Source: Methylotetracoccus sp.
Lineage (GTDB): Bacteria; Pseudomonadota; Gammaproteobacteria; Methylococcales; Methylococcaceae
NCBI GenBank assembly: GCA_025458755.1
Contig: JALORT010000251.1
Coordinates: forward strand, 1-7,262
Reading direction: 5' to 3'
Length of the DNA: 7,262 nt
In this document: one piece after another, positions 1 through 6,593 of the stretch
How positions within the stretch are numbered: position 1 is the first letter of the stretch
Layout: each line of letters starts with the position of its first letter
The notes under the pieces: model-generated
Databases searched by the model: none
What the model was told of the DNA's origin: nothing
Seen by the model: the letters and a program-made list of their open reading frames with translations, nothing else
Made by a program: the position numbers and the translations under genes

Positions 1-1
1 C

Positions 2-358
2 GCGCGTTGGGACCACTGGCTGAAGGTGGCTCAGAGCGCCTCGGAACAGTCGGTGCGAACGCGGGTGCCGGAAGTGTTCGAACCCCGGCCGCTTGACGTG
101 TGGCTGGCTGCCGGCGACGGGCTGAGGCTGCTGCTGGATCCGCGCGGCCAGCATGCGATGAAGGACCTGTCGCCGCTCGGTGACGAAGTGCGTCTGCTGT
201 CCGGGCCGGAAGGCGGTTTCACCGCGGAGGAGCGTTCCAGAGCCCATGCGGCGGGGTTCCTGTCGGTCCGCTTGGGCCCGCGAGTTCTCCGCACCGAAAC
301 CGCGGCGATCGTTGCGCTGGCAGCGGCCCAGTTGCTGTGGGGGGATTTGGGGATTTGA
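2..358 (+). CDS. rsmE: 16S rRNA m3U1498 methyltransferase RsmE, 5'-truncated by window edge
   Basis: The open frame enters from the left edge and ends at TGA 356-358, giving about 118 C-terminal residues of a protein usually near 245. RsmE is a SPOUT (trefoil-knot) enzyme that methylates N3 of U1498 in the 16S rRNA of the small subunit, using S-adenosylmethionine. Visible family hallmarks are the HW..VA.SA.EQS.R.RVPEV stretch at the left edge, the SAM-binding loop SGPEGGFTAEE near the middle, and the knot motif LGPRVLRTETAAI just before the end. A GTG at 26 could be mistaken for a start, but the upstream in-frame residues (RWDHWLK) fit the family, so the gene begins outside the window. It converges on yajQ with only 31 bp between the stops, and no T-tailed terminator hairpin is visible there. 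Confidence 0.93.
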   Translation, partial: ARWDHWLKVAQSASEQSVRTRVPEVFEPRPLDVWLAAGDGLRLLLDPRGQHAMKDLSPLGDEVRLLSGPEGGFTAEERSRAHAAGFLSVRLGPRVLRTETAAIVALAAAQLLWGDLGI

Positions 359-389
359 TCTCCCCTGCCTCACTGGTACGCGGGATGGT

Positions 390-872
390 TTAATCGCGGA
401 AATTCTCGTACTGCAGAGGCTGCGAAATATCGGCCTTGCGCAGCAAGGCGATCGTTGCCTGGAGATCATCCTTCTTCGCCCCGGAGACGCGCAGCTTGTC
501 GCCCTGGATCGCGGCCTGCACTTTCAGCTTCGAATCCTTGATCATTTTGACCAGAGTCTTGGCCAAGGCGGAATCGATGCCCTGCTTCAGCGTGATGGCT
601 TGACGGGCGTGTTTGCCAGACGATTCCGGCGGTTGCACATCAAGACTCAGAATGTCGACGCCGCGTTTCGCCAGTTTCGTCTGCAGAATGTCCAGCATCT
701 GCTGCAACTGAAATTCGGATTGTGCCAGTAGGCGGATCGCGTTTTCCTCCACCTCGAACTTGGCATCGCTGCCTTTGAAGTCGAACCGCGTCGTGACTTC
801 CCGGTTGGCTTGATCTAAGGCGTTACTGACTTCGTGCATGTTGACTTCAGAAACGACATCGAAGGACGGCAT
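390..872 (-). CDS. yajQ: YajQ family (UPF0234) nucleotide / cyclic-di-GMP-binding protein
   Basis: This is a complete 160-residue protein, the normal family length. It opens with MPSFDVVSEVNMHEVSNALDQ and contains TRFDFKGSDAKFE, followed by the ...QAITLKQGIDSALAKTLVKMIKDSKLKVQAAIQGD block and the C-terminal RVSGAKKDDLQATIALL, all characteristic of YajQ. The family is cytosolic, with a two-domain RNP-like fold. Members bind nucleotides or RNA, and some (for example in Xanthomonas) bind c-di-GMP and act as regulatory effectors; the role in this organism is not shown by sequence. The ATG at 872 has a good Shine-Dalgarno AGGAG (plus-strand 878-882) 5 nt upstream, which fixes the start. It lies 139 bp downstream of djlA on the same strand. 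That gap is long enough for its own promoter, although I see no convincing -35/-10 pair. Confidence 0.95.
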   Translation of the reverse strand: MPSFDVVSEVNMHEVSNALDQANREVTTRFDFKGSDAKFEVEENAIRLLAQSEFQLQQMLDILQTKLAKRGVDILSLDVQPPESSGKHARQAITLKQGIDSALAKTLVKMIKDSKLKVQAAIQGDKLRVSGAKKDDLQATIALLRKADISQPLQYENFRD

Positions 873-1011
873 AAGCTCTCCTGTTGAAGGTTAAAGAGTC
901 CCGGAGCAGATACCCTGTGCTCTCGGTTTGGCAGAGACTGGGTGGACAAAACACGCGTGCCGGCGCCGCTTTGATCCTTCGGGGTAGCGTGCGGCGGCCC
1001 GGCCGGTCGGT

Positions 1012-1839
1012 TCACAATTTCCTGGTTTCGGCGATCAATTCGTAAGCCTTTCTGATCTGCTGCGTTTTCTCGGTCGCCACGCGGACCATTTCCTCCGGCA
1101 GTCCGTTCGCGGCCAGCCGGTCGGGGTGATGCTGCCCCATCAATCTCCGGTACGCCCGTTTGATCTCCTCGGCGGTAGCGGATGGGCGTAAACCCAGCAC
1201 CGCATAAGCGTTCTCGATCGGCGGCTTTCTCAGCGGCGGTGGGGGCCCGGTGCGGTGCCGTGTGCGGTGGTATCCGGCCTGAGCCATGCGCTGCTCGGCT
1301 TCAATCCGCGCCTTGATCGCGAAGAAATCGAAGCGGGACACATGCACGCGGTCGCAAATCTGAAGCAGCAATCGCTCCTCGGCGGGCCGCAAGGGCCCGT
1401 CGGCATAGGCGGTTTCCAGTTGAATCTGGATGAACAGGCGGAGCAGCGATGGTCGCCGGTGGCATTGGAGACGAAACTGTTCCAGGGCTTGATGCAGCGG
1501 GAAGTTCGGCTTTTTTCCTTCGCTGAACAATTGAATCGCAGTCTGGCGCAACTCTTCCGAGAGCTCCAGACGATTCATCACGGAGCGAGCGGCGTCGATC
1601 TCGGCGCGCGATACGGTCCCGTCCGTTTTGGCCAGGTGTCCCATCACCGAGAACGTCGCGGTAAAAAACGCCATTTGCACTCGTTGCTGATCGCCGCTTT
1701 CGAGCCGGGGATCTGTCTGCGGCTGGCCTCGTTTGCCCGCATCGTACTGGTGTCCCAGAGCGGTACCGAGGAGGGCGCCCAGCGGTCCTCCCATCAGGAA
1801 ACCGAAGGCCCCGCCGATCACTTTACCTAGCCAGCTCAT
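1012..1839 (-). CDS. djlA: DjlA-type membrane-anchored DnaJ-like co-chaperone (TerB + J domain)
   Basis: With the ATG at 1839 the protein has 275 residues, close to the E. coli DjlA length. Three parts are visible in order. First is an N-terminal glycine-rich membrane anchor, starting MSWLGKVIGGAFGFLMGG and ending GHQYD (about residues 1-33). Second is a central alpha-helical TerB-like domain (about 50-185), including GHLAKTDGTVSRAEI and ETAYADGPLRPAEE. Third, after a Pro-rich linker (RTGPPPPLRKPP), is a C-terminal J domain (about 210-275) with NAYAVLGL and an intact HPD at 238-240. DjlA stimulates the ATPase of DnaK from the inner membrane. A GTG at 1854 would add five residues (MFDSG). The ATG is preferred because the E. 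coli family starts M-x-W-G-K at this point; neither start has a strong ribosome-binding site. The gene is divergent from purC. Confidence 0.93.
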   Translation of the reverse strand: MSWLGKVIGGAFGFLMGGPLGALLGTALGHQYDAGKRGQPQTDPRLESGDQQRVQMAFFTATFSVMGHLAKTDGTVSRAEIDAARSVMNRLELSEELRQTAIQLFSEGKKPNFPLHQALEQFRLQCHRRPSLLRLFIQIQLETAYADGPLRPAEERLLLQICDRVHVSRFDFFAIKARIEAEQRMAQAGYHRTRHRTGPPPPLRKPPIENAYAVLGLRPSATAEEIKRAYRRLMGQHHPDRLAANGLPEEMVRVATEKTQQIRKAYELIAETRKL

Positions 1840-1935
1840 GCCGCTGTCGAACACTCAGACTTGCCATAGGGGCATCAAACTACCATGATTGGCGCTGATT
1901 CAAAAAGATTGGCTCTCAACCAGACGATGATCGCG
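1840..1935. promoter_or_regulatory. Divergent djlA-purC intergenic region
   Basis: These 96 bp separate the divergent djlA and purC starts, so promoters for both must lie here or overlap the alternative start codons. An AGGGG at 1868-1872 is 12 nt before an in-frame ATG at 1885. No clear sigma-70 pair, operator or PurR-type palindrome could be picked out by eye. Confidence 0.4.
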
Positions 1936-2829
1936 ATGCAAACACTGTTGGAAAGCTCTCTCACCAGCGTGCCGTTGCGCAGCCGGGGGAAAGTCCGGGA
2001 CATCTACGAACTCGACAGTGAACACCTGCTGATCGTCACGACGGACCGCATCTCCGCGTTCGACGTCATTCTGCCTGACCCGATACCGGGCAAAGGACAG
2101 GTGCTGACCTCTGTCTCCAATTTTTGGTTCGGGCGGCTCAGTGCACTGATTCCCAACCATCTGTCGACTCTTGCGGTGGAACAAGTGATCGCTGATCCGG
2201 CAGAGCGCGCCCAAGTGCAGGGGCGGTCGATGGTCGTGAAGAAGCTTCAGGCACTGCCGGTCGAGGCGGTCGTCCGCGGCTATTTGATCGGCTCCGGCTG
2301 GAAAGATTATAAGGCTAAGGGGTCGGTGTGCGGCATCGATTTGCCTGCGGGGCTGCAGTTGGCGGAACGCCTTCCGCAGGCCATCTTCACACCGTCGACC
2401 AAAGCGGAGAAGGGCTACCACGATGCCAACATCACTTTCGATGACACTGTCGAACTCCTCGGGCGCGCGCGTGCGGAGGAAGTGCGGCGCGTCAGCTTGC
2501 AGCTCTACCGCGCGGCGGCGGACTACGCGCTGCAAAGAGGAATCATCATTGCGGACACCAAGTTCGAATTCGGTCTGGATGAAAAGGGCCGGCTGCACTG
2601 GATCGACGAGGCATTGACACCCGATTCTTCGCGGTTCTGGCCTCTCGACCAGTACCAAGTCGGGATCAGCCCGCCCAGCTTCGACAAGCAGTTCGTGCGC
2701 GATTATCTGGAAAGTCTCGATTGGAACAAGCAGCCGCCTGCGCCACGCCTGCCGCCGGAGGTGATCGCCAGAACGTCTGAAAAATACCGGGAGGCGGAAG
2801 CGAGGCTGCTGGGCGAGCCCACGGTGTGA
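1936..2829 (+). CDS. purC: Phosphoribosylaminoimidazole-succinocarboxamide (SAICAR) synthase
   Basis: PurC joins CAIR and aspartate with ATP to form SAICAR in de novo purine synthesis, in the cytosol. The 297-residue reading matches the longer PurC form found in many proteobacteria. Motifs seen, numbered from this start: GKVRDIY (18-24, nucleotide-binding loop), DRISAFD (37-43), [10 protein letters not shown] (110-119), [12 protein letters not shown] (152-163), DTKFEFG (207-213) and [12 protein letters not shown] (224-235). No key block is missing. Start choice is uncertain: in-frame ATGs lie at 1885, 1927 and 1936, and none has a well-placed Shine-Dalgarno. The 1936 ATG is taken because relatives begin M-x-x-L-x-E-S immediately before the conserved core. 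The gene stands alone, not in a visible pur operon; the next gene starts 92 bp downstream. Confidence 0.95.
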   Translation: MQTLLESSLTSVPLRSRGKVRDIYELDSEHLLIVTTDRISAFDVILPDPIPGKGQVLTSVSNFWFGRLSALIPNHLSTLAVEQVIADPAERAQVQGRSMVVKKLQALPVEAVVRGYLIGSGWKDYKAKGSVCGIDLPAGLQLAERLPQAIFTPSTKAEKGYHDANITFDDTVELLGRARAEEVRRVSLQLYRAAADYALQRGIIIADTKFEFGLDEKGRLHWIDEALTPDSSRFWPLDQYQVGISPPSFDKQFVRDYLESLDWNKQPPAPRLPPEVIARTSEKYREAEARLLGEPTV

Positions 2830-2921
2830 CGAAATCAACCGTACCCCAGCGAAAGTCCTTGCCTGCACCGGGCCTTGGCGCGCTGGGCCCAGTTCACCGT
2901 TGACCTGTCGGAGAAAGAGCC

Positions 2922-3479
2922 ATGTCGATGCCCGCCGAACGTTTTGCCACCTACGAGGATCTTTGCCGGGTCCCGGATCATCTGGTCGCACAGATCATTC
3001 ATGGCCACCTGATCACACTGCCGCGACCCGCGCCAAAACACGCCCGCGCGTCGTCGATCATGGGCGGGAAGCTGGTGCCGAGCTACGACGAAGGCAACAA
3101 CGGCCCTGGCGGGTGGTGGATTCTGTTTGAACCGGAACTTCATCTCGCCCCGCACATCCTGGTTCCCGATCTCGCCGGCTGGCGGCGCGAGCGAATGCCG
3201 TCACTGCCGGACAAGGCCTACTTCGAACTGGCTCCGGATTGGGTCTGCGAGGTGCTTTCACCGCCCACCGCGCGGATGGATCGGGCAGATAAATTGCCCA
3301 TATACGCCGAGCAGGGCGTACCGCATGTCTGGCTGGTCGATCCCGATGCACAAACCCTGGAGGTCTTTTCTCTCCATGAACAACATTGGCGCCTGGACGG
3401 CGTCTACAAGGAAGCCGACGAAATCTGTGCGCCCCCGTTTGATGCGCTCCAGTTCAACCTCGCGGCGCTATGGGCCTGA
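2922..3479 (+). CDS. Uma2 family (DUF820) putative restriction-like endonuclease
   Basis: The 185-residue protein has the Uma2/DUF820 architecture, a PD-(D/E)XK-type nuclease fold common in bacteria and expanded in cyanobacteria. The opening is ERFATYEDLCRVPDHLVAQIIHGHLI, where relatives typically read 'Y..L...P....EII.G.L'. The candidate active-site residues are present: FEPELHL (68-74), Asp83 in VPDLAGWR, Glu110 in WVCEVLSPPT and Lys124 in DKLPIYAEQGVPHVWLVDP. It therefore looks intact rather than decayed. The biological role of the family is not established; a nuclease or mobile-element link is inference. GGAGA at 2910-2914 sits 7 nt before the ATG at 2922, supporting this start over a second ATG at 2928. 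A perfect palindrome CTGGGCCCAG (2883-2892) lies upstream. The gene stops 5 bp before a REP pair, so its transcript would carry those hairpins at its 3' end. Confidence 0.9.
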   Translation: MSMPAERFATYEDLCRVPDHLVAQIIHGHLITLPRPAPKHARASSIMGGKLVPSYDEGNNGPGGWWILFEPELHLAPHILVPDLAGWRRERMPSLPDKAYFELAPDWVCEVLSPPTARMDRADKLPIYAEQGVPHVWLVDPDAQTLEVFSLHEQHWRLDGVYKEADEICAPPFDALQFNLAALWA

Positions 3480-3484
3480 CCGTC

Positions 3485-3537
3485 GTACGTCGAGATTGAT
3501 CCCGACGATGCCCCGGTAGGTCGGGCTTCAGCCCGAC
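3485..3537 (+). repeat. REP dimer (left copy), two direct REPs with 9-bp linker
   Basis: Two 22-nt REP units lie at 3485-3506 and 3516-3537, joined by GATGCCCCG. The second unit is a perfect hairpin: foot GTAG, stem GTCGGGC/GCCCGAC, loop TTCA. The first is more degenerate, with foot GTAC and one A-C mismatch in the stem that becomes a G-U pair on the opposite strand. The same dimer, with the identical linker, recurs at 4062-4114 on the other side of the RAYT gene (48 of 53 positions match). The RAYT stop codon lies inside the second unit. Confidence 0.9.
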
Positions 3538-3974
3538 AAACCCGCATCCAACCAGATCGAATCCCACCACGGGTAAGCCCCGATCCTGTCGACCAAGCCC
3601 GAACGAAGCGGATTGGCCACGATATACCGCGCGAGTTTTCGAAGGTCTTCGTCGCTGCGAATGCCGTGATCGTAATAATTGGGCTGCCAGACCGGACGGC
3701 CGATCGCATGTGCCGTGCGCCCTTTGAGGCGTCGCACCGCATCCGATAGCCCTCCTGCCCGCAATGTCATCAGCCAATGCAGATGATCCGGCATCAAGAC
3801 GTAACACAGCGTCTCCGCCCGTCCTTCATCATGCAGCATTTTCAGCTGGATCACGACGCTGCGGGCCGCATGAAAATCGCGGAAGACCGGAGCCCGGTTT
3901 CGCGTGACGGTGGTGATGTGGTAGGTCATGCGTAAAGCGGAATAACGCCCGATACGGAGGTCGGAATAGGCCAT
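3528..3974 (-). CDS. REP-associated tyrosine transposase (RAYT, IS200/IS605-like Y1 family)
   Basis: The 148-residue protein is a single-domain Y1 HUH-type DNA nickase related to IS200 transposases. The metal-binding histidine pair is in MPDHLHWLM (His64-Leu-His66). The presumed catalytic tyrosine is Tyr101 in VWQPNYYDHGIR, followed by the RAYT signature DEDLRKLARYIVANPLRSGLV. The N-terminal strand YHITTVTRNR also fits. RAYTs are known to recognise and cleave REP sequences with a GTAG foot, and such REPs flank this gene on both sides, so gene and repeats very likely form one system. The ATG at 3974 is chosen: the frame stays open to a TTG at 4049, but those extra residues are translated from an inverted REP. 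No clear Shine-Dalgarno is seen. The stop at 3528-3530 falls inside the adjacent REP. All key residues are intact, so activity is plausible. Confidence 0.9.
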   Translation of the reverse strand: MAYSDLRIGRYSALRMTYHITTVTRNRAPVFRDFHAARSVVIQLKMLHDEGRAETLCYVLMPDHLHWLMTLRAGGLSDAVRRLKGRTAHAIGRPVWQPNYYDHGIRSDEDLRKLARYIVANPLRSGLVDRIGAYPWWDSIWLDAGLSG

Positions 3975-4014
3975 GTCGTTGATCCGTCGAACATGCTGTC
4001 GTTCGGGCGTCGTT

Positions 4015-4036
4015 GTCGGGTTGAAACCCGACCTAC
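4015..4036 (-). repeat. Single inverted REP upstream of the RAYT gene
   Basis: Read on the minus strand, this is a 22-nt REP with foot GTAG, stem GTCGGGT/ACCCGAC and loop TTCA, a perfect hairpin. It lies 40 bp upstream of the RAYT ATG. It faces the right REP dimer foot-to-foot with a 25-bp spacer, the arrangement called a BIME in enterobacteria. Confidence 0.88.
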
Positions 4037-4061
4037 GTTTGAATGACAACCTCCGTTGATT

Positions 4062-4114
4062 GTAGGTCGGGATTTATCCCGACGATGCCCCGGTAGGTCG
4101 GGATTCATCCCGAC
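4062..4114 (+). repeat. REP dimer (right copy), overlapping the 3' end of cca
   Basis: Two direct REPs at 4062-4083 (loop TTTA) and 4093-4114 (loop TTCA) are joined by the same 9-bp linker GATGCCCCG as the left dimer. Both are perfect 7-bp hairpins with a GTAG foot. The unit at 4093-4114 contains the stop codon of ancestral cca (4105-4107), and the unit at 4062-4083 contains the stop of the frameshifted cca frame (4074-4076). Confidence 0.92.
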
Positions 4115-5369
4115 ATCGCACGGCGACGGCGTTCCCGAATCGCGGCAATCCTGAGCTGCCGCAGCGCGCGGCCAAACGCCAGACCCTGGAGTCCTTGTTG
4201 GGCCAAAGGCGCGGTCGGTACTTCCAGCGCGGCGGCACGCGCCTCACGCATCCAGTCGGCCTGAGGATACGGGCGAGCCTCGAACCCGGGGCGTCCTCTG
4301 GCGTCGGCTTCGCACGCGAGCAGAAATGGGTCGATGGTGTTGCGGCGATGGGCAGAAAGGGGTCGATGGTGTTGCGGCGATGGAGGCCATCGAGCCGCTG
4401 CAGCAGGTCGATCAGCGTGGCCGGGCGCAGCTCGAGCGCGCGATGGCACAATCCATGAAACAGCATCACCTGTTCGGCCAGCGTCCGGTACGCATTCGGC
4501 ACCTTGAGGCGCTCGCAGAGCTCCTTCAGCGGAACCAATCCCCGGCGCTCGTGGCCGCGATGTCTCGGCAGAATTTCGGCGGGCGTCAGCGCCTTGCCCA
4601 GATCGTGGGTCAACGCCGCGAAGCGTATCATCGGCTCCGGGGTCAACCGCGCGGCCTGCTCCAGTACCAGTAGCGTATGGACCCCGGTGTCGATCTCGGG
4701 ATGATGCTGCGGCGGCTGCGGCACACCGAACAGCCGGTCGATCTCCGGAAACAGCGTCGCCAAGGCTCCGCAGTCACGCAGCGTCGCGAAAAACGCGCTC
4801 GGCTGCGGTTCGCCGAGTGCCCGGTTCACTTCCGCCCAGACCCGCTCGGGTACCAGTGCGTCCGCTTCCCCGCAGGCGACCATCTCGCGCATCAAACCAA
4901 GGGTTTCTTCGGCCACGGTGAAACCGCGCCGCGCGTAGCGGGCGGCGAAGCGTGACACCCTGAGGATGCGCACCGGATCTTCCCGGAATGCGGCAGAAAC
5001 ATGGCGCAGCCGCCCTTCGTTCAGGTCCCGCAGACCGCCGTAAGGATCGATGAGCTGATCGTTTTCGTCCAACGCCATCGCGTTGACCGTGAGGTCGCGG
5101 CGCAACAGATCCGCTTCTAGCGTGACGTCGGGACCGGTTTCGACGCTGAATCCGCGATAGCCGGGCGCGGTCTTCCGCTCGGTGCGCGCCAGCGCATACT
5201 CCTCGTGGGTGGTCGGATGCAGGAAGACCGGGAAATCCTTCCCGACCGGTCTGAAGCCCCGCGCAACCATCTGGTCCGGGCTCGATCCGATCACCACCCA
5301 ATCGCGTTCGGTCACGGGAACGCCGAGCAGGCGGTCGCGCACGGCGCCTCCAACCAGATAGCATTTCAT
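4074..5369 (-). CDS. cca: Multifunctional CCA protein (tRNA nucleotidyltransferase), C-terminus frameshifted by a 32-bp duplication; possible pseudogene
   Basis: Cca adds or repairs the 3'-CCA of tRNAs. Residues 1-339 follow E. coli Cca closely: [13 protein letters not shown] (4-16), catalytic ERDWVV (21-26, with Glu where E. coli has Asp21), [10 protein letters not shown] (90-99), [17 protein letters not shown] (130-146) and the HD-domain [10 protein letters not shown] (254-263). After Leu339 the frame is lost at a 32-bp tandem duplication (4320-4383). The remaining 92 residues are Arg/Pro-rich and unlike Cca, and stop at 4074-4076. The true C-terminus is open in the -1 frame: [27 protein letters not shown] and onward to RRRAMSG, with stop at 4105-4107. 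Removing one repeat unit restores a 410-residue protein, against 412 in E. coli. Catalytic and HD domains are intact, so partial activity is possible; assembly error is the main alternative. The start is ATG 5369, without a clear Shine-Dalgarno. Confidence 0.92.
   Translation of the reverse strand: MKCYLVGGAVRDRLLGVPVTERDWVVIGSSPDQMVARGFRPVGKDFPVFLHPTTHEEYALARTERKTAPGYRGFSVETGPDVTLEADLLRRDLTVNAMALDENDQLIDPYGGLRDLNEGRLRHVSAAFREDPVRILRVSRFAARYARRGFTVAEETLGLMREMVACGEADALVPERVWAEVNRALGEPQPSAFFATLRDCGALATLFPEIDRLFGVPQPPQHHPEIDTGVHTLLVLEQAARLTPEPMIRFAALTHDLGKALTPAEILPRHRGHERRGLVPLKELCERLKVPNAYRTLAEQVMLFHGLCHRALELRPATLIDLLQRLDGLHRRNTIDPFLPIAATPSTHFCSRAKPTPEDAPGSRLARILRPTGCVRRVPPRWKYRPRLWPNKDSRVWRLAARCGSSGLPRFGNAVAVRCRDESRPTGASSG
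4320..4383. repeat. 32-bp tandem duplication inside cca
   Basis: The units at 4320-4351 and 4352-4383 are adjacent and identical except for one base (T4327 versus G4359). Each starts GCAGAAA and ends GCGGCGATGG. Because 32 is not a multiple of three, the second copy shifts the reading frame. On the minus strand, a single copy reads as the expected Cca stretch [10 protein letters not shown] followed by [10 protein letters not shown]. Confidence 0.95.
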
Positions 5370-5405
5370 CGCAGGGAACGGCCGCCGGGGTTTGCTGATA
5401 GTATG

Positions 5406-5419
5406 CGCATTTTAATGCG
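5406..5419. promoter_or_regulatory. Short inverted repeat in the cca-tauE divergent gap
   Basis: CGCAT-TTTA-ATGCG forms a perfect 5-bp inverted repeat in the 62-bp gap between the divergent cca and permease starts. Its place would suit an operator or promoter element for either gene, but it is short and may be chance. Confidence 0.25.
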
Positions 5420-5431
5420 GTGTTCGGAAGG

Positions 5432-6241
5432 ATGTGGGAGGGCCTTGCCGGCTATCTGGTGTGCGGCGTTTTGGCCGGGCTTGCCGCCGGAATGTTCGGT
5501 GTAGGCGGCGGGATCGTCGTAGTGCCGTTCTTGGCCTGGCAGCTTCCGGAGCAAGGCGTTCACGAGCGTCTGGTGATGCTGATGGCAGTCGCGACGTCAC
5601 TTGCCACGATCGCCATCACCTCGGTGTCATCCGTTTTGGCGCACCATCGGCTGGGGGCGATTCGGTGGGACGTGGTACGTCGCCTCGTGCCGGGTATCGT
5701 CGTTGGTTCGCTGCTCGGCGCGGTGATCGCCGAACGCCTGCCGGTCCCTGTCTTCAAGCTGTTGTTTGGCGTCTTTCTGGTTCTGGTGGCGCAACGCCTA
5801 TTTTTCCGCTCCGGACCGGCAAGCGGATGTCACGGAAAGTCCTCGGCTCTCGATTTCGCAGCCGCGGGCAGCGTGATCGGCGTCAGCTCAACGATCCTCG
5901 GCATTGGCGGCGGCACGCTCAGTGTTCCTTATCTGGTCAAACGGGGTTTCGCGATCCGGAACGCCGTCGCCATCTCGAGCGCCTGCGGTTTTCCGATCGC
6001 CGTGGTCGGCACGGCGGCCTTCGTCATTCTGGGCTGGAATCAGCCTAACCTGCCGCCCATGAGCGCCGGCTACGTCTCTTTGCCCGCATTTGTCGCGATC
6101 ACCCTGGCGAGTGTCCCGTTGGCGCCGGTCGGTGCCCAACTGGCGTCGCGTCTGCCGGGCGCGGTGCTCAGGCGCGGATTCGCCGCGGTGCTGCTTGTGG
6201 TCGGCGCGCGGCTGTTCTGGCAGGGCTTCAGGATGCTGTGA
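5432..6241 (+). CDS. TauE/SafE family membrane permease (sulfite/organosulfonate exporter-like)
   Basis: The 269-residue, very hydrophobic protein has about eight predicted membrane segments in two repeated halves, the TauE/SafE design. Each half opens with the family's Gly-rich motif: GMFGVGGGIVVVPFL near the N-terminus and TILGIGGGTLSVPYL in the middle. Further segments include LVMLMAVATSLATIAITSVSSVLAHH, VFKLLFGVFLVLVAQRLFF, NAVAISSACGFPIAVVGTAAFVILG and RGFAAVLLVVGARLFWQGF. Characterised members move sulfite, sulfoacetate or related anions across the inner membrane; the substrate here cannot be read from sequence. The ATG at 5432 puts the first membrane helix where relatives have it. A GTG at 5420 would add four residues. 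GGAAGG at 5426-5431 directly abuts the ATG, too close for normal spacing, so the start is uncertain. The gene diverges from cca and precedes the SelW-like gene by 73 bp. Confidence 0.9.
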   Translation: MWEGLAGYLVCGVLAGLAAGMFGVGGGIVVVPFLAWQLPEQGVHERLVMLMAVATSLATIAITSVSSVLAHHRLGAIRWDVVRRLVPGIVVGSLLGAVIAERLPVPVFKLLFGVFLVLVAQRLFFRSGPASGCHGKSSALDFAAAGSVIGVSSTILGIGGGTLSVPYLVKRGFAIRNAVAISSACGFPIAVVGTAAFVILGWNQPNLPPMSAGYVSLPAFVAITLASVPLAPVGAQLASRLPGAVLRRGFAAVLLVVGARLFWQGFRML

Positions 6242-6254
6242 GAGCTTGTAAGAA

Positions 6255-6270
6255 ACCGCGCGTGCGCGGT
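6255..6270 (+). other. Hairpin between the permease and SelW-like genes
   Basis: ACCGCG-CGTG-CGCGGT is a perfect 6-bp GC-rich stem with a 4-nt loop, starting 14 nt after the permease stop. There is no T-run after it, so it is not a canonical intrinsic terminator. It could act as a transcript-stabilising or processing hairpin between two co-transcribed genes. Confidence 0.4.
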
Positions 6271-6314
6271 CTGCAGGAATCGAACGGACAAATGCCGAAA
6301 CCGCGGAGATACGC

Positions 6315-6593
6315 ATGCTGAAGCCACGTGTCGAGATCGAATACTGCACCCAGTGCCGCTGGCTGCTGCGCGCCGCCTGGCTCGCCCAGGAACTGCTGAC
6401 AACGTTCGAGGATGAACTCGGCGGTGTCGTATTGATCCCGGGCAGCGGCGGCGTGTTTGACGTCAGGGTCGGAGACGTGATGCTCTGGTCCCGCAAGTCC
6501 GAAGGCAGCTTCCCCGAGACCAAGGAATTGAAGCAGCGCCTGCGGGACATCATCGCACCCGAAAAATCGCTGGGGCATTCCGACCGGCATTGA
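6315..6593 (+). CDS. SelT/SelW/SelH family (Rdx-type) thioredoxin-fold protein with CxxC
   Basis: The 92-residue protein matches the bacterial SelW-like (Rdx) family. It opens VEIEYCTQCRWLLRAAWLAQELL, with the CxxC redox motif at Cys11-Cys14 on the loop after the first strand. It continues with the family's SGGVFDVRVGD strand pair and the closing GSFPETKELKQRLRDII. In animal SelW/SelT the second cysteine is selenocysteine; here both are ordinary Cys, and the TGC codons need no recoding. The family has a thioredoxin-like fold and is thought to act in thiol redox reactions; the partner is unknown. The start is well supported: GGAG at 6305-6308, 6 nt before the ATG. It lies 73 bp downstream of the TauE/SafE gene on the same strand, so co-transcription is plausible but the hairpin between them leaves this open. 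Confidence 0.9.
   Translation: MLKPRVEIEYCTQCRWLLRAAWLAQELLTTFEDELGGVVLIPGSGGVFDVRVGDVMLWSRKSEGSFPETKELKQRLRDIIAPEKSLGHSDRH

Noticed and set aside
180..731. Long plus-strand open frame across the end of rsmE and through yajQ
   Set aside because: It is antisense to the well-supported yajQ and out of frame with rsmE; its composition is a GC-rich shadow and resembles no family.
960..1006. GC-rich inverted repeat after djlA (CGCCGC 964-969 with GCGGCG 991-996) as a terminator
   Set aside because: The loop is long, there is an internal mismatch, and no T-run follows on the minus strand.
1900..2991. 363-codon minus-strand frame opposite purC
   Set aside because: It is Arg-rich antisense reading of a clear housekeeping gene, with no family motifs and no ribosome-binding site.
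3975..4049. N-terminal extension of the RAYT from a TTG start at 4049
   Set aside because: The extra 25 residues include translated REP sequence and do not match RAYT N-termini; ATG 3974 fits the family.
3485..4114. Repeats as a CRISPR array
   Set aside because: The units are palindromic 22-mers in dimers with an identical 9-bp linker and a gene between them; there are no unique spacers of regular length.
4105..4449. Separate small gene on the minus strand
   Set aside because: Its residues from HRRNTIDPF onward are the displaced true C-terminus of Cca, so it is part of the broken cca gene and not an independent gene.
6315..6593. Selenoprotein with a recoded TGA
   Set aside because: Both redox positions are ordinary cysteine codons and the only in-frame TGA is the terminal stop.
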